This document shows positions 38,899 to 51,860 of a DNA stretch of 64,000 nt, in pieces. The position numbers and the translations under genes are program-made. Where the stretch lies: NCBI RefSeq assembly GCF_008831285.2, contig NC_045138.2, positions 25,577,934-25,641,933 on the forward strand, given 5' to 3'. Position 1 is the first letter of the stretch; each line of letters starts with the position of its first letter. Under the pieces are notes generated by a model. That model was not told the origin of the DNA, searched no databases, and worked only from the letters and a program-made list of their open reading frames with translations. This DNA is from Nymphaea colorata (taxonomy: Eukaryota; Streptophyta; Magnoliopsida; Nymphaeales; Nymphaeaceae).

Positions 38899-41800
38899 GT
38901 TTGTGTGGAAATTTGCTTCTGTTTTTTTGTTGATCAGGTTTGTGATTCTGCACTAATAGGGAATTTGAAGAAGTGGATCGTTTACAGGACCAGTCGGTAG
39001 ATGACCCTATACAACCTTGGTTGAGGTCTCTCTTTCTCTCTCTTCGCTCTCTCAATTCGAGCCTCTCTCTCTCTGTTTTTTCTCCATTTGAGTCTCGTTT
39101 TCTTTTTCTATTAAAGTCTCATCCAGAAGTATGTACACGAGTTTCGCAAAAGTAAGGGCTCAAATTTGTCCCAGCTGATCAAAATTCTGGAAGAAGCCAT
39201 TTCGCGTTTCCAGCAAGTCGATCGATACCTCGGTGATATCCGGTTTCTGAAGATATGGGTCATATATGTGAGAGATTCGTTTCCTTTCACAGTTTTGAAA
39301 TCTTTAGTCCATGGCAGAAACTGGGGTTGTGATGCTTTTGGTTTCCTCCTGTAGGCTGATGTGATTCAGGATTTCAAAAAGGTTTATGAGATGATGAACA
39401 AAAAAGGAATTGGTAAAGGTCATTCATTTCTGTATGAGGCGTACGCTGTGCATCTTGAATTGATGGGAAGATGGGATGAAGCACATAGCATTTACAAATT
39501 AGGCATTTCTTGGTGATTTATTTCCTTCCATCTTCCTATTTCCATTAATTTATCTTTAGCACGTCAGAGCATTCAGTTCACCGGGGCACTTATCGTGGAC
39601 ATGGCATTGGTTTTCCATGACGATATCCTGGCAGGAATGCGAAGCCTCTTGAAAGACTTGAGAAAATGCACAAGCTGTTCCTCGAACGGGTGGCTGAAGC
39701 CAATATTTCGTTGGCAAATGAGGTACCTCGGAATCATTTTTCTTTGTAATTTTGGTTGATGAGGAGAACTAAAGTTACTAAACAGTTTCATCTTAAAATT
39801 CACTTTGGCCACCAAAACGATTTCAATTTTCTAGTGTCTTTCTCTTTGGAAAATTCTTAGGTAGGATCCCTTTCTGTTGACCAAAACTCTTTAAATTTAG
39901 AAAGTGTCAATGTGCATATGTTCTTTGAAGTCTGAGATGAAGCTTTCGACCTTTTGTAGGTATCGTTTTTGTACCTGTTTGATACATGTTTGTAATTTTC
40001 CATGCTTGTTCGTGGAGTAAACAGTATTCCGCAATAGCTCTCGAAACATCTTCATTGTTGTAAGATTGTGTATATGAAAATATGCAAGAGTAGAAATCAT
40101 GAAGCATGTCACGTCTGGAAGACTACATTGCGGACTGAATTGGAAAATTGTTGGTTCATCTTATAATTGAAGTAACAGTATGTAATGAATCAAAACTGAC
40201 AACTAGCGCCACTCATATTGCTGGTGAAATTAAATTGTCACATGCAAAATGACAATATATGTCGTTCAAGGAAACAGGATCATGTTTGATTTATCGTGAA
40301 ATTTTTTTCATCGATGCTCTTTTAGGTTGAAGCTGGCAACCTCATCAAGAATGGTGGTGTTGATGGCACTAATCCGTGGTCTCAATCAACCATTGCAGAA
40401 CTTCTGGAAAAGAAAAAGGAGAATATGCATAACTATGAGGTGAGCAACTTCTTTTTTATGGTCTTCTCAAATTATAATTTTATTTAATGCCAAAGTATGA
40501 ACAATTGCAGGGTTATTATCATAGTGCGAAAAGCTATCCAGGAAAATTACCTTCATCTTCTGGTAACCTTTCAAGGAATATGATTGTAGAATTAGGTAAT
40601 ATTTTTTTCTCAATTTGAAGTGAATAACATTGTAATTATGCTTTGATATGGCATATATAAATGCATTGACTTGATCTTTTGATTAAGGTCAAGATGTTGG
40701 CCGGACCTGTCCAATCCATATCACAAGAGGATTAGAAAGTCAAATGTAGCAAAGCACATAACATGAATGTTCTAAATGTTTCTTGAACTACCATGAGATA
40801 GTATGTAAGAGATTCGATTGTGTAGTTTTTTCCTCGATCAGTTTCTGCGACATTAGTCTCTACTGAGCTCCTGGCCTTAACTATCCAGGTTGTGCCTCCG
40901 GTGTTGTTGTTTTGAAGAAATTAGGGTGCTCAAAGCAAACTCATGCTTTCTTTGTTTTGGCATGCCCTAAACAGCTTCTGGGAGGCCAAAATGGAGTTTC
41001 AAGGTGTCATCCAAACACTCCCTTTTTTTTTTTTTTTTTAAATGTCAAGATAGGAAGTTCTCCATAGAATAGTCTATTCTCCTATTAGCAGGCCTACATG
41101 CATCGCTCTGCTAGTACCAGTTGCCAGCCATTCACCATTGTGTGTTCAATTGCAAGTTTCTCCAAGGATCACAACTCACAAGCATTTGATCTGTGACAAT
41201 CAATCATTCCTTCAATTTTATTGGTAGTATAGTCAACCCAGGGCTCTTTGGATATTTGTTCTCATTGCCATGACAAAAAGCTTATAACTTCTGCTGAAGG
41301 ATGACATGTTTTGAAAATTTGAGTAGTAATAATAATGTAAATCTGTATGTGCAGAATATACCATTTGTTTTCTCTGTCTATGAAACTCTAAACTCACTAT
41401 AAATGATGAACCAAGTTGATTGGTTTATCGCATGAAAATCCTGCACCATTTCTTGAATATTGTAAAACTTGGTACAGTAAGCTTATGTTTGAATTGTTTT
41501 TTCATGCTTAGATCAGTGAAACTCTCGTTCAATTATCATAGTAGCTTTGCACTTTTGAGAAGATTAAAATTCAAAATTTTGTATACCTATTGCTTACTTT
41601 TCCCTGTATCTTAAGGTCGGAAAAAGTACCAGATCAAAGGTTGTGCTGGCAAGGGTGGATATGCTCAGGTCTTCAAATCTCATGTTTATGGCAACCCCGA
41701 GGAGACTGTTGCTTTGAAGGTCGCTTTCTTTCTCTCTGTCTCTGTCTCTCTCTTTCTCTATGTGTGTGTGAGCATGCATGGGTTTGCCTCATTCTTCAGC

Positions 41801-43344
41801 ATCTAATTTATTTGGCATCTTTGTCAGGTACAAAAACCTGCTTTTCCATGGGAATTCTACATGTACAAACAACTTGACAAGAGAATCGCAGCCGTGGAAG
41901 TATGTATTTTCTGTGCTTCTTTGTTTAAAGATTGTGTTTATCCTGGAATGGGTCTTGGCCAAGTACTAACCCACGACAATTCGTGCTTTATCTAGTCCTT
42001 GTTCTCCTAGTATCTGATAATTGACCTAACGTTCAGACACTAAGCTGGCTTCCGTTGATATTTTTGTTTACCATGGAATCTTATAGAATTGCTTTTATCT
42101 AGGGTCACCGTTGGCATTGAGTCACTCTGAAATTATATGAATGCTTGTTCATTATTTGTTTTAAATGATTGCTGATTGCATCATATTAATATTCCTTGAA
42201 GTCATTGCAACCCTCTCTCATTGCAGAGATCAAATTTTGGCTTTGCCCAAAAGATTCACATATATGCTGATTGCAGCATTCTGGTGTGTGACTATGTAGA
42301 AAATGGAACGCTTCAGGTAAACTTCATATAGCCATCTTTTCTTGGTTGGGTGACAACCGTATAGAAGCTTTTTATTAGAATATTTCACTTATAATTTGTT
42401 CTATTGTTTTTTCGATTATTTTGATGATGAAAACTCTATGTAGGATGTCGTAAATTCTTATCTGGTTACTGGCCATGCAATGGATGAAGTTACGTGTGTC
42501 TATTACACCATAGAGATGTTGCGCATGATTGAAACACTGCACAGAGTTGGGATCATTCATGGCGATTTCAAACCTGATAATCTGCTTGTTCGAAATGCCT
42601 GGTAAGTGCTGTAATTTTTCTTCCATGTACACTTGTAAGGCATTATATCCATCAACATAATTATCATAAGTTCTCCTGCCTAAAATTATTTGCATGAAGA
42701 ATCAGACTTTCAGTTATCTTTAGTTCATCCGTTTATAAGAAACTTGGAGGCATATACTTCTCAAAGTATGCTCCTTTATATTAAGATTGTTGTTCCACAT
42801 ATTTCAGACACATGCTTGTCTAATGTGCCAAGACGTGAAACAAAAAGTAAAGCTCCCCACTGGCGTTCCTTATGCATAAAAAGCCTAATGATTAATGCTA
42901 AATCAATATCGAATGCTGCAAATTGGAGAAAATGTTGAGACGAGGGAAGTGAAAGAAAACATGTTTCTGAAATTTCTTATGTGAAATAATTACCTTTGTA
43001 ACTGCTGATCACTAGAGTGATGTACTTATACAACAGCTTCATCGAATTCAAGAGAGGAAACATGCTGAGACACATTCGTTCACTAACATGATATCTGATA
43101 AGCGTGACTAACACACCTTGGCCTTCTTTCTTTGCATTTTGGCAACATGATGGACCTCGTTCATTCATATGTAAATCATGACAAGAGTGGCTCTGTATTT
43201 CCTGATCGCTGAATGTAATTCCTTTCCTCTTTACCTTTTATTAATTGATGTCTTCAGGAACTTTAATGCTGTTTAAGATTTTAAACAGCATTCTCTGTGA
43301 ATTGTACACTATAAACTCCTTCACTAGTAGTTGAGTAGGAGTTA

Positions 43345-43378
<34 letters not shown>

Positions 43379-46190
43379 ACACACACACACACACACACAC
43401 AACTGCGATTCATAAAAGCTCTTCTTTGAGTCAAGCAAGTTTTTTACTGCTGATTGTCAGGTCAGGAGAGATTATTTAGGGAAGGTACTTGACTGATTTA
43501 ATGGCCAAATTAAATGTAAATTCATTTCATCATGTTGCAGACTCTCACCAAAAGTATCCATCTCCATCACTTAGGGTGTGTTTGAATTATGTTGAGGGAT
43601 CGCCCGATGCCCCAGCTCATGACACACCATCGTGCCACGCCCTTTTCCTTTCGTACTTGTAGGTGTGACAAAAATAAATTGAAGAAGTGTTTAAATAAGA
43701 CCAAGCATCACACCTTGTGGTTGATTGGGTTTGGGCTGAGGAAACACCAACTGAAAGAAAAACTCTCACAACGGGCTTCTCTAGCACTCGACCACGCTGT
43801 TATATGGCAGTAAGGGTGTGTTTGGGAAAAGACTTTTCCGCCGTTTCTGTTACACCTCTATGGCTGTGATCGGATTTTGAAAAGTCCCTACATTTCCTTT
43901 GTAGAATGTTGCTTGATGAGGGAGCGCATGGTCGAGACAGGAGGCCTGTCTCAGACCGTTATTTTTCCACCCTTCAACCAGTTTCTCAAATCCTTATTAG
44001 CTTTTTTTGTTTTGCTAAGATTGTCAGTAGAACCCTTGTCTTTGACGTGACACTGGCCAAGTGGCGAATTTCATTTTGGGTGCTAGCTACTCCCAACCAG
44101 TTACAATTCTGACTTGCTGATTGTGAGGCAAACCTGCTATTTTCGTTTGCACTTTCTAGCCTTTAATGATCTTCTAGGCTTAATTGTGGTTCTAGGTTTT
44201 AGTTCTGTATGATACCATCTCGAGCATATTCATTTGATGGGGTTAAACATCTTTGCTGTTGATGTTGATCCCACTTTGTTAATTAAGTGCAGATATTCAT
44301 GCTTCCCCTGTGCGTAATAAGGCCCTCAAATTTTTTTTATGTTGCAGTTAGGATTGTTTAAACAAATTTAGGATTTTTAGTAAAAATTCAAATTTCTCAT
44401 ATTAGAGCTAATATGTTGTTTATTCTTGTTCTTGTGAAGTGAGGTTTTGGAGGTGGAGGATTTCTTGGAAAGATCAGGATCATGGAAAGATCAGGTCTTT
44501 GTCACGTGACATGGTTTTAATTGAAATATTTGCTTCCTATTGTGTAACTAATAAGCTTTTTAATCGAGAGACGCTTCATTTTTTAATGTGTAACTAGTAA
44601 GGTTATCTCAGGGTCTCTGTCTTGTGGACTGGGGAAGGGGAATCGATCAGAGGCTGTTTCCTGATGGGACGGAGTTTGTGGCTGACTGTAGAACATCTGG
44701 TTTTCGCTGCATTGAAATGCAAGAAGGCAGGCCTTGGGTGTTTCAGGTGACTTTTATCCGAATAAAACGTTCATTTAGCTGCCTGCAGGGTATCAAAATA
44801 TGTGTTTCTGATCGTGAGACAATGGCTGCCACAGGGAGACGCTTACGGACTTTGTGTTATTGTGCACATGATGCTGCACGGAAAATACATGGAAGTTGAG
44901 AAGAAGGCATCCCCGGATGGCGGCTATCACTATCTACCAAGATCATCGTTCAAACGGTATATCACTAAAACGTCTACTTTACCTTCTGGTTATGGGTGGG
45001 TCAGGAGAATTCGTGAAGAGACCACGGTCTTTCCATGGCTCCATTCTTTTGGAATGTCGGTGATGATATCAATGTTTAGAACCTTGGTGACGGGTGCTGT
45101 TTTCAGGTGCTTATGAGCCAGGTTCTTTTTAGAAGTTCTTCTAGAATGCTGTTTTTTCTCAAAGAAATCGTTGGAAAATTTTTCGAAGTTTCAAAAAAGA
45201 AAATGTAAAGAGTAACTGAAAAATGTATGAAATTATGAGTTTTCTACTAATTTACTAAATTTCTTACAAAAAGGTTGTTGAGGCCATTAAAATTTTAAAA
45301 GAAATTAAACATGGTAAGAAATGGCGAACTAAAAGAAAACAGAGGATTTTTTGGGGATATTTTGAAAAATGATGAAGTTTTCCTGGTTGAAGCGTTTTCT
45401 TTTTTCCAGCAATGGTGTCAAGTTTTTTCAAAATATTGCCGACATTCGTGACGGCCGTTAGAGTTCCACTAGGCCTCGATGCGTCTAGACCAGAATGCTG
45501 GTGTTGGGTCTGAAGAATGAAACTGGTACTGCTGACGGTATGGAAACCAACCCGGAAACCGTAAGAAAAGAAACCAGATCTGGTAGAACCATACCCAGAT
45601 AGTTTTCTCGTGTGAATTCCCTCACCTGAATTTTGGTTATGGTCACTAAAGTTTTCCTCTGATTTATAACTTGACAAAGTTAAATAACGCGACATGTATA
45701 TTTCTAGGCAGTTCATGAACATCTCAAAAATTAAACTCGTAAAAACTTATTGTAAGGGAAAGACGGAATAATCAAATAAAGCAGAAATCCAAACCCTATG
45801 AGATTGTTGGAGCGGGTAGGTCTTTCGTTTTCCTTGTTTTTCCCAGCTACATGGTGGTGCTTAATGTTGGTCAGTGCCAGTGCCAGTGCCTGCTTGCTTA
45901 ACTGCGGAATCAACCCTAGTTACCTTATTAACAACCCAAATACAAATTTTAAGCGTCTTGCACTTTATTAGATCTTTCTAACATAGACAAAATTTACCAG
46001 GTACTGGAATGTGGATCTCTGGAAGAGCTTATTTTCCGAGTTGCTAAATATTGGTTCTTCTGAGGATACTACAGTTTTACAGAATGTACGGGAAAAGTTT
46101 GAAAATTATTTTCGCGAGAATCCTCAGCTCATCAAGAAACTAATACAGCTGCTCGGAAGGCAGAGAACTACACTGTGTTCTTCGAAGTGA
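38785..46190 (+). CDS. BUB1: BUB1-type spindle-checkpoint protein kinase
   Basis: Fifteen exons, all in frame: 38785-38831, 38960-39025, 39153-39267, 39355-39512, 39635-39722, 40326-40439, 40511-40595, 41616-41719, 41828-41899, 42227-42316, 42444-42601, 44440-44494, 44612-44746, 44835-44956, 46001-46190. The protein has 532 residues. An N-terminal Mad3/BUB1 TPR-like domain (DDPIQPWL, FLYEAYAVHLE, NAKPLERLEKMHKLFLERV) is followed by a short linker and a kinase domain. The kinase has GCAGKGGYAQVF at 233-244, VALK ending at Lys259, HGDFKPDN from 352 and DWG from 390. HGD in place of HRD and DWG in place of DFG are usual in BUB1. The family acts at kinetochores to delay anaphase and protect centromeric cohesion. 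A KEN tripeptide sits at 189-191 in the linker. The start was chosen for its context (A at -3, G at +4). Met at 38800 is an alternative. The first three junctions are the least certain. Confidence 0.9.
38837..38894. repeat. (CT)n microsatellite in BUB1 intron 1
   Basis: An uninterrupted CT run of ~58 bp fills nearly half of the 128-bp first intron and lies just after its donor site. Confidence 0.95.
43347..43401. repeat. Compound microsatellite (CT)n(AC)n
   Basis: About 30 bp of CT is followed directly by about 23 bp of AC, inside the 1.84-kb intron 11 of the BUB1 gene. Confidence 0.95.
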
Positions 46191-47699
46191 AGTGTTTTGT
46201 TTTTATGGACTCTCCCTTGGCACCAGTTATCCGACCTTTTCTGCTTCCACTGACTTTGTGGCCCTCTTTCCGAAATAAATTCGTAACCTGATATCTGATT
46301 GTATTGATCGCAGCGTGAATAAATTGGTTCACTCTGCATCAACATGTAAAAGCTCTGATTGTCGTTGGTGCTTGTGTGTAAAAAAAATATATTGTACCTG
46401 TCCTTGTAATCCTACTTTCTACTGTATTTGATGGTCAGTTTCTTCTACCTCCTTTTTCCTTGGTTCCTTCTGTCTGAAACAGTGTAGAGAATTCCCTTGG
46501 TTTTCAAGGACTCTTCTAGTATGAATGTCCAATCCATTTACTGCAATGAACCCAGAATAAATTGATAAACACCTTGAAGGAAATCTAGAAGAGGCATATG
46601 GAATCTGAACGTTGGTGCCTAACTAAATGCCACAGCTGACATTCATGTCAACTATACATAATCAAAGGGGTTATAATTTTACCGTTTGAATTATCCGAAT
46701 ATCTGATCTGGATCACCAACTGGTGTAACTGCAAAGGCCTAAAGAAGTTCAAGCTAGCCCTTTCTGTTTGTAATGAAGCACTTGTTGCACTTGTAGCTGA
46801 GGCCTGAGCTATATCACCAACCCCTTGTTTATTTTTGTTCATCTTTTGATATCACTTGAAGAGCTGTCTTACACTTTGCTCGTGTCCACCTATCCGTCTC
46901 ATGTGCATAGACAAAAATACTAGTTAATTTGCGGTGCCAACCGGTAGTAGATGTGTCAAAGTTGGATTAGCTCACTCCAAGTTCTGTGGGATAGGTATAC
47001 ACGTAAAGGTCTGAAAAGGCCTACCATTTGACATGTTGTATGATCTTTAAACACTTGAAAAGACTCTTTGGAACAGCAAATTTAATTTATGTTTTCAGCG
47101 AGAACCATCTTGTGGCTAGTTTTTTCTCGACGGGAGAAACAACCCAAGCTTGAGCATGCTCGAGAGGTGAACAGGCCGAGCCTGAACATCAATCTCAGCT
47201 AGTTGTCTTCCATCCATGCATCTCAGTTCAAATAAGTTGAATTTATTATGAGATTTTATTTTTCCAACTTTTGGCTGTAGTAGGTATGATTTGGATTAAA
47301 ATTTTCAATGTCCATGGAAACCGGCGTCTCAGCTGATTGTATGCCTAAATTTGAATATAAGCTTTTCGTCTTGTAGCCCTCTGATATAGGTTTTGTGGAA
47401 TCCATGGGGACAGTTGGTCCTCCAACGGGAAGCGCGTGAAGACAATGTTCTTACAGGACAAGAATTTGGTAGGGTTCACATGGACTGCTAGGCTGCTAAT
47501 GTTCTCATTGATCTCTCTGTCCCCAAAATTCTACGCCTCTCAGCTCCTTTTCAGATTCCTCAGTCAAGCCGAGAACCCAACCTACTCCCCACCAAATGAT
47601 GTCAAGTCCTTCACGCTAGCCATCCTATTGTCTGTGTTCTGTGTGTGCATGCACGCGTCTGTGTGTATGTCTGTGTAGGCAAGCATGTGTATGAACGTT

Positions 47700-48010
47700 A
47701 AGAGTGGGCATCTGGCCGGGCTTGGGTTGGTTATTTGACATCTTGGCTAGGCTGGCCTGAGTTAAGTATTGAGAGCTTGATTAACTCATCGTCGAGGTTT
47801 TCTTAATTATTAACAAATGAAATGTTGAGAGTTTCAAATAAGGGTAGACATCAAACAGAGCATCTGACAGTCATGAAGTGGATGAGAGTGCCCAGCCTGA
47901 AAACTAAACTGGCGAGGCTTGTGGTGCTGGCAAGGGCTTCAGCCCAGCCCGAGCCTGGCTTTGTGGAGCGTTGAGCGGACCCAGCTCAGCCCAATACTCA
48001 GCCTTAATCA
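47700..48010. repeat. GC-rich dispersed repeat (GGGCATCTGGC type)
   Basis: GGGCATCTGGCCGGGCTTGG begins it, and CAGCCCAGCCCGAGCCTGGC and ACCCAGCTCAGCCC lie near its far end, so the arrangement is roughly self-complementary. It resembles the 36.0-kb repeat in its opening motif only. Confidence 0.3.
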
Positions 48011-50608
48011 ATGCTTATATAAGAGAGGAGAGAGAGAGAGAGCCCAACGAATTGAGGCATCTAGCGCTAGTGAAGTGCTAGTAATCAACATCCAAAATCC
48101 ACCTTTACCTAAAGTGGAAATTTTAGGAAGCTCAGAGTTGAAGATTAGGCAGGGTTTGTGCTACTTGATACTGTCTTTGGCTGGTGAGGCTTCTTTGAGG
48201 AGGAACCCCAAATCCTACTTTCTTTTCGCTCTTAGTTGTTAAAAGGAAATGTTGACTTGCTGCCGTTGCACTGTTTAGGTTGTGTTTCTAGCAACTACAA
48301 CAGTTTTAAAAATTAAAACTAATGATATGACTTCAAATTTACCTTAGCACAGTTGACTTGTTGCCTAACACTTTGATGGAACTTCAACAAAAATTTAAGA
48401 AATCATATCTACTTCTTTAACTAACTAGAAAGAAACCCACCGCATCAAAAGGGATGCTTAACCATGCATGAAGAGCTATTAAGCATTTGACTTTGGATTC
48501 ACTTAATCAGCCTTGGTTACAGTATCTGCACGAGCTGCGGCACGTGATATTGTTTATATTCACATGCTGTGTTTTCTACTAGAATTCATTCTCAAGATCA
48601 AGGCCACAAAAAGAAGTAAACATACAAAGAGCATATCCGGCTCCAATTTGATGCTTTGATCTATCTAAGACGTAAGTGCAGATAATGGCTTAAGCGATCA
48701 AGAATGGATTACGGCGAAGGCACTAGCGATTGATCTGCAACAGGCTAACGTTGATGATCAACTTGTAGATTCATCCATGTTTGAGAGTACTGGTTCTTTT
48801 GTTTATTTGTAGACTATCATTACCCTTGTTCTAATGGCAACACTAAATCCAAGCACTCATAGATACCCACAACAGTTACAGCACAGAACAATTGTTATTA
48901 CTCTAACAAAGTGATCACACCCGGCCCTCCACTAACTAAAGTATGAAATTGGTCAGATGATAGATCCACTCAAGTATATAAAAACGAAGATGGCCAATCG
49001 ATTGCTTCTTGGCTGATCTTCAATGGTCTCATGATGTTGAAGATAATAAAAAATAACAACTGAGACTTCCTGCCTGCTTCTTCTTTCTCTTTTTCACCAA
49101 AAGGAGCATGTGGGCACCGGGCGCAAGCATTCCCATGTCGAAGACTTGTGGACGAAGCATGTCCAGTACTCGTCCATTGACATTATGGCTGATTACTTTT
49201 AAGCTTTGCATGATGCATTTTCTTTTCTGTGTCAACGTTTTTGTGATGGAATCAGATATGGTGGAATATTATGTTCTGCTTTTATGGCTATGAATGAGGG
49301 GAATACTCTCGAATATTGATTCTGATAGTAAAGAACTTGTTGGAAACTGGTCTCCCGCCGTATTTCGACCTGAGAAAAGATGAAAGACCCCACGCCTGCG
49401 GATGGCAACAAATCATTAGGCTGTTTGGCATGCAAGCACCAATGCAGCACCTGGGGATCACTTTCTTCCATGTTGACTGAAAACATATGATATGAGCCCA
49501 AAACTGATTGGACTTAAAAACTTTTTCCAATCTCCAGGAAAATGTACTCGCTGAGAGACTTTTTTTGCTCGCCTAGTCCCTCCATTCTCAAGGCATATTG
49601 GTACTTCTTCTTCTCACAACCTGAATTTGCTCCCTTAGTTTTGGGAGGTAATATCACATCAAACTTATGACAAGATGTAGGTTTGGAGAAAATTTTTCCA
49701 TGCCGAAACACTGATTTGGATCGATGTCTGGACCAAATGGCCTATTATTGGTTGTTGAAGCAACAATGGTACGTTTGTCTTTGAAATTAAGTCTCACAAT
49801 TTCCTTTAGTTGGTAGCTTTTTGAATGATGTTTCGAAAAGTCCCATTAAGTCTTATTAAAGAGTATATAAATTGAAATAATACTCATAATATAACCAGAG
49901 ACGGTACTATGTTTCTAATATTCCAAATAATTTGGATATGTTGTTAATTTAGATGGTAAAGTGAAAAGTAATTTAATTCCTTAATCCCCTTATCATATCA
50001 TGTTCTGGTGCTACAGGCTAAAGATTTAATTCGCTTCATTAAGCTGCTTGTCTTAAGCGTGTTTTCATTATCCAAACAAAACTTGTGTGTATTTTGGTAT
50101 ACTTTTAGTTAGTAATATATATGGTGGATTTTCTTATATTACATGTCAACTTCCCGAAAAATCAGATGATCGTATTGATGTGATATTCCTCCTTTTGGCA
50201 TCATATATTAAGTTACATCAATTCTTGCAGGAGCCAGAAGTCAAAATAACTTGCTTCTCACTTTGAAATGCGTACTCTATTTGGATCATTCAAACACGAA
50301 AGGAACCATTTATCGTCACTGTAGGTGCCAACTGGAAGCATGCGTATATTTCTCCACGCACTTTCACGTTTCAATTGAATATTCGTCATCTTGTTCCCTG
50401 AAAAAAAACTTGAAAATAATCTCATACCAAAAACCTTGAAAAATCTTCAACAGATTAATTTATGCAGACTCTTTTGATTCATAATGTTTTCACATCAAAT
50501 GAAAGCCCCTTGGAAGGCTATTGGGAAAATGGGAATTTATTAAGGAAACTCATTTGTTTCCTCTCTCCCTCGCCTCTCCTAACTTAGGATATCTTGGACT
50601 TAAAAAAA

Positions 50609-50611
<3 letters not shown>

Positions 50612-50645
<34 letters not shown>
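50612..50645. repeat. (TA)n microsatellite
   Basis: About 34 bp of alternating TA follow a run of nine A residues. Confidence 0.95.
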
Positions 50646-50651
<6 letters not shown>

Positions 50652-51692
50652 GGTGTTGGATCCAAGATGTTAAAATGTGGTGGCACACTTTGGAATGAGG
50701 AAAATTGCCAAACAAACCCGTTGACAGATCCGGGGTGCATAAATATGGTGCTGGATCCAAGGTGATTCTGGATCTCAAGGCCACAGATGTGCGTGATGTT
50801 TGCCTGCATCTTGAGTTTATGGCATTGCGATTCGGATCAGGTCCGAACTCCCAGACTTGGCTTTCCTCATGGTTGATGGTAATAGGGCAGCTCCCCCTGG
50901 TTTTGCGCCGTGAGGTTTGACTACTGTGCCCATGTTCCGAAATTTAAGCCAAAAAATTGAAATTTATTAGCAATTTCCCTTCAAAAGTTTATTTTGATCT
51001 TTATTCGTATGGAGCATCATTTATGACAACTGCCAAACACTTGCATTGTATTATATTATTGTTTTAAGTAGAAATTTCAGCGTTTGGTTCAAATTCAAAC
51101 CCAACGTAGCAATTGGATCTGAAATCATAAATTCAAACCCAAGTAGTGAAACTTCAACAAGTTCAAAAATTGTAAGGTTTATATCTTGAAATAATCATGG
51201 AAGTATGAATTGTTGGATGAAATCTTTCAAAATCTAAAAAAATAAAGTCGCAAAAATATTCGTAAGAGAATTGAGAAAAAATAAGTTAAGCATATGAACG
51301 AACTTCATCTATTTTCCAGTTTAAAAGTTTTAACAAATTTTCAGAGACAACCGATAAAATTGGAGCGATACCTTTTTATTTTATTAAGTACTTTAAATAT
51401 GTATTAATTAATGACTTTCCCAATAAAAAATAAAAAAAATGCTTGAATTCAAAGGCCGATATAGGCCAATGCATATCGGCAATACTTATCATATTTCGAA
51501 GTTTTCCATTTAATATAAAAACTGATATACTACTTCATTGTCAACACCTGCTCCCGCGAAACTGGCAAGCCCACGCTTTTCTTCAACTTGATTTGAAATA
51601 GAAAACTCAAACCCTCTCGAACATCCATTTTCCGGGGTTGTTTCACCAAACGTTTACTTAACGCTCCTCCTTGTCTAAGGCTGATTCCATGG

Positions 51693-51860
51693 TAAAATAG
51701 TAGCGTACTGGGCGGCAAGGTGGTTCGACTCCTATAAAAACTTGTGTTCGAATATTGGAGTGGTCACTATCACATCTCAGTGCGTTATACCTCTGGATCG
51801 TAAAAGGTCACGAAGCATGCTTTGTGAACCCAGAGGGTGGACACAAGAAGCGAATGACTT
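51693..51860 (+). mobile_element. SINE-like element (B-box match)
   Basis: GGTTCGACTCC at about 51721 matches a B-box, and TGGGCGGCAAGGTGG lies just upstream. A second TGTTCGAATATTGG follows. The spacing between possible A- and B-boxes is shorter than usual, so this is the weakest of the SINE-like calls. Confidence 0.25.

Noticed and set aside
45264-45722. 152-codon minus-strand ORF
   Set aside because: It lies inside BUB1 intron 14, on the opposite strand, with no recognisable motif.
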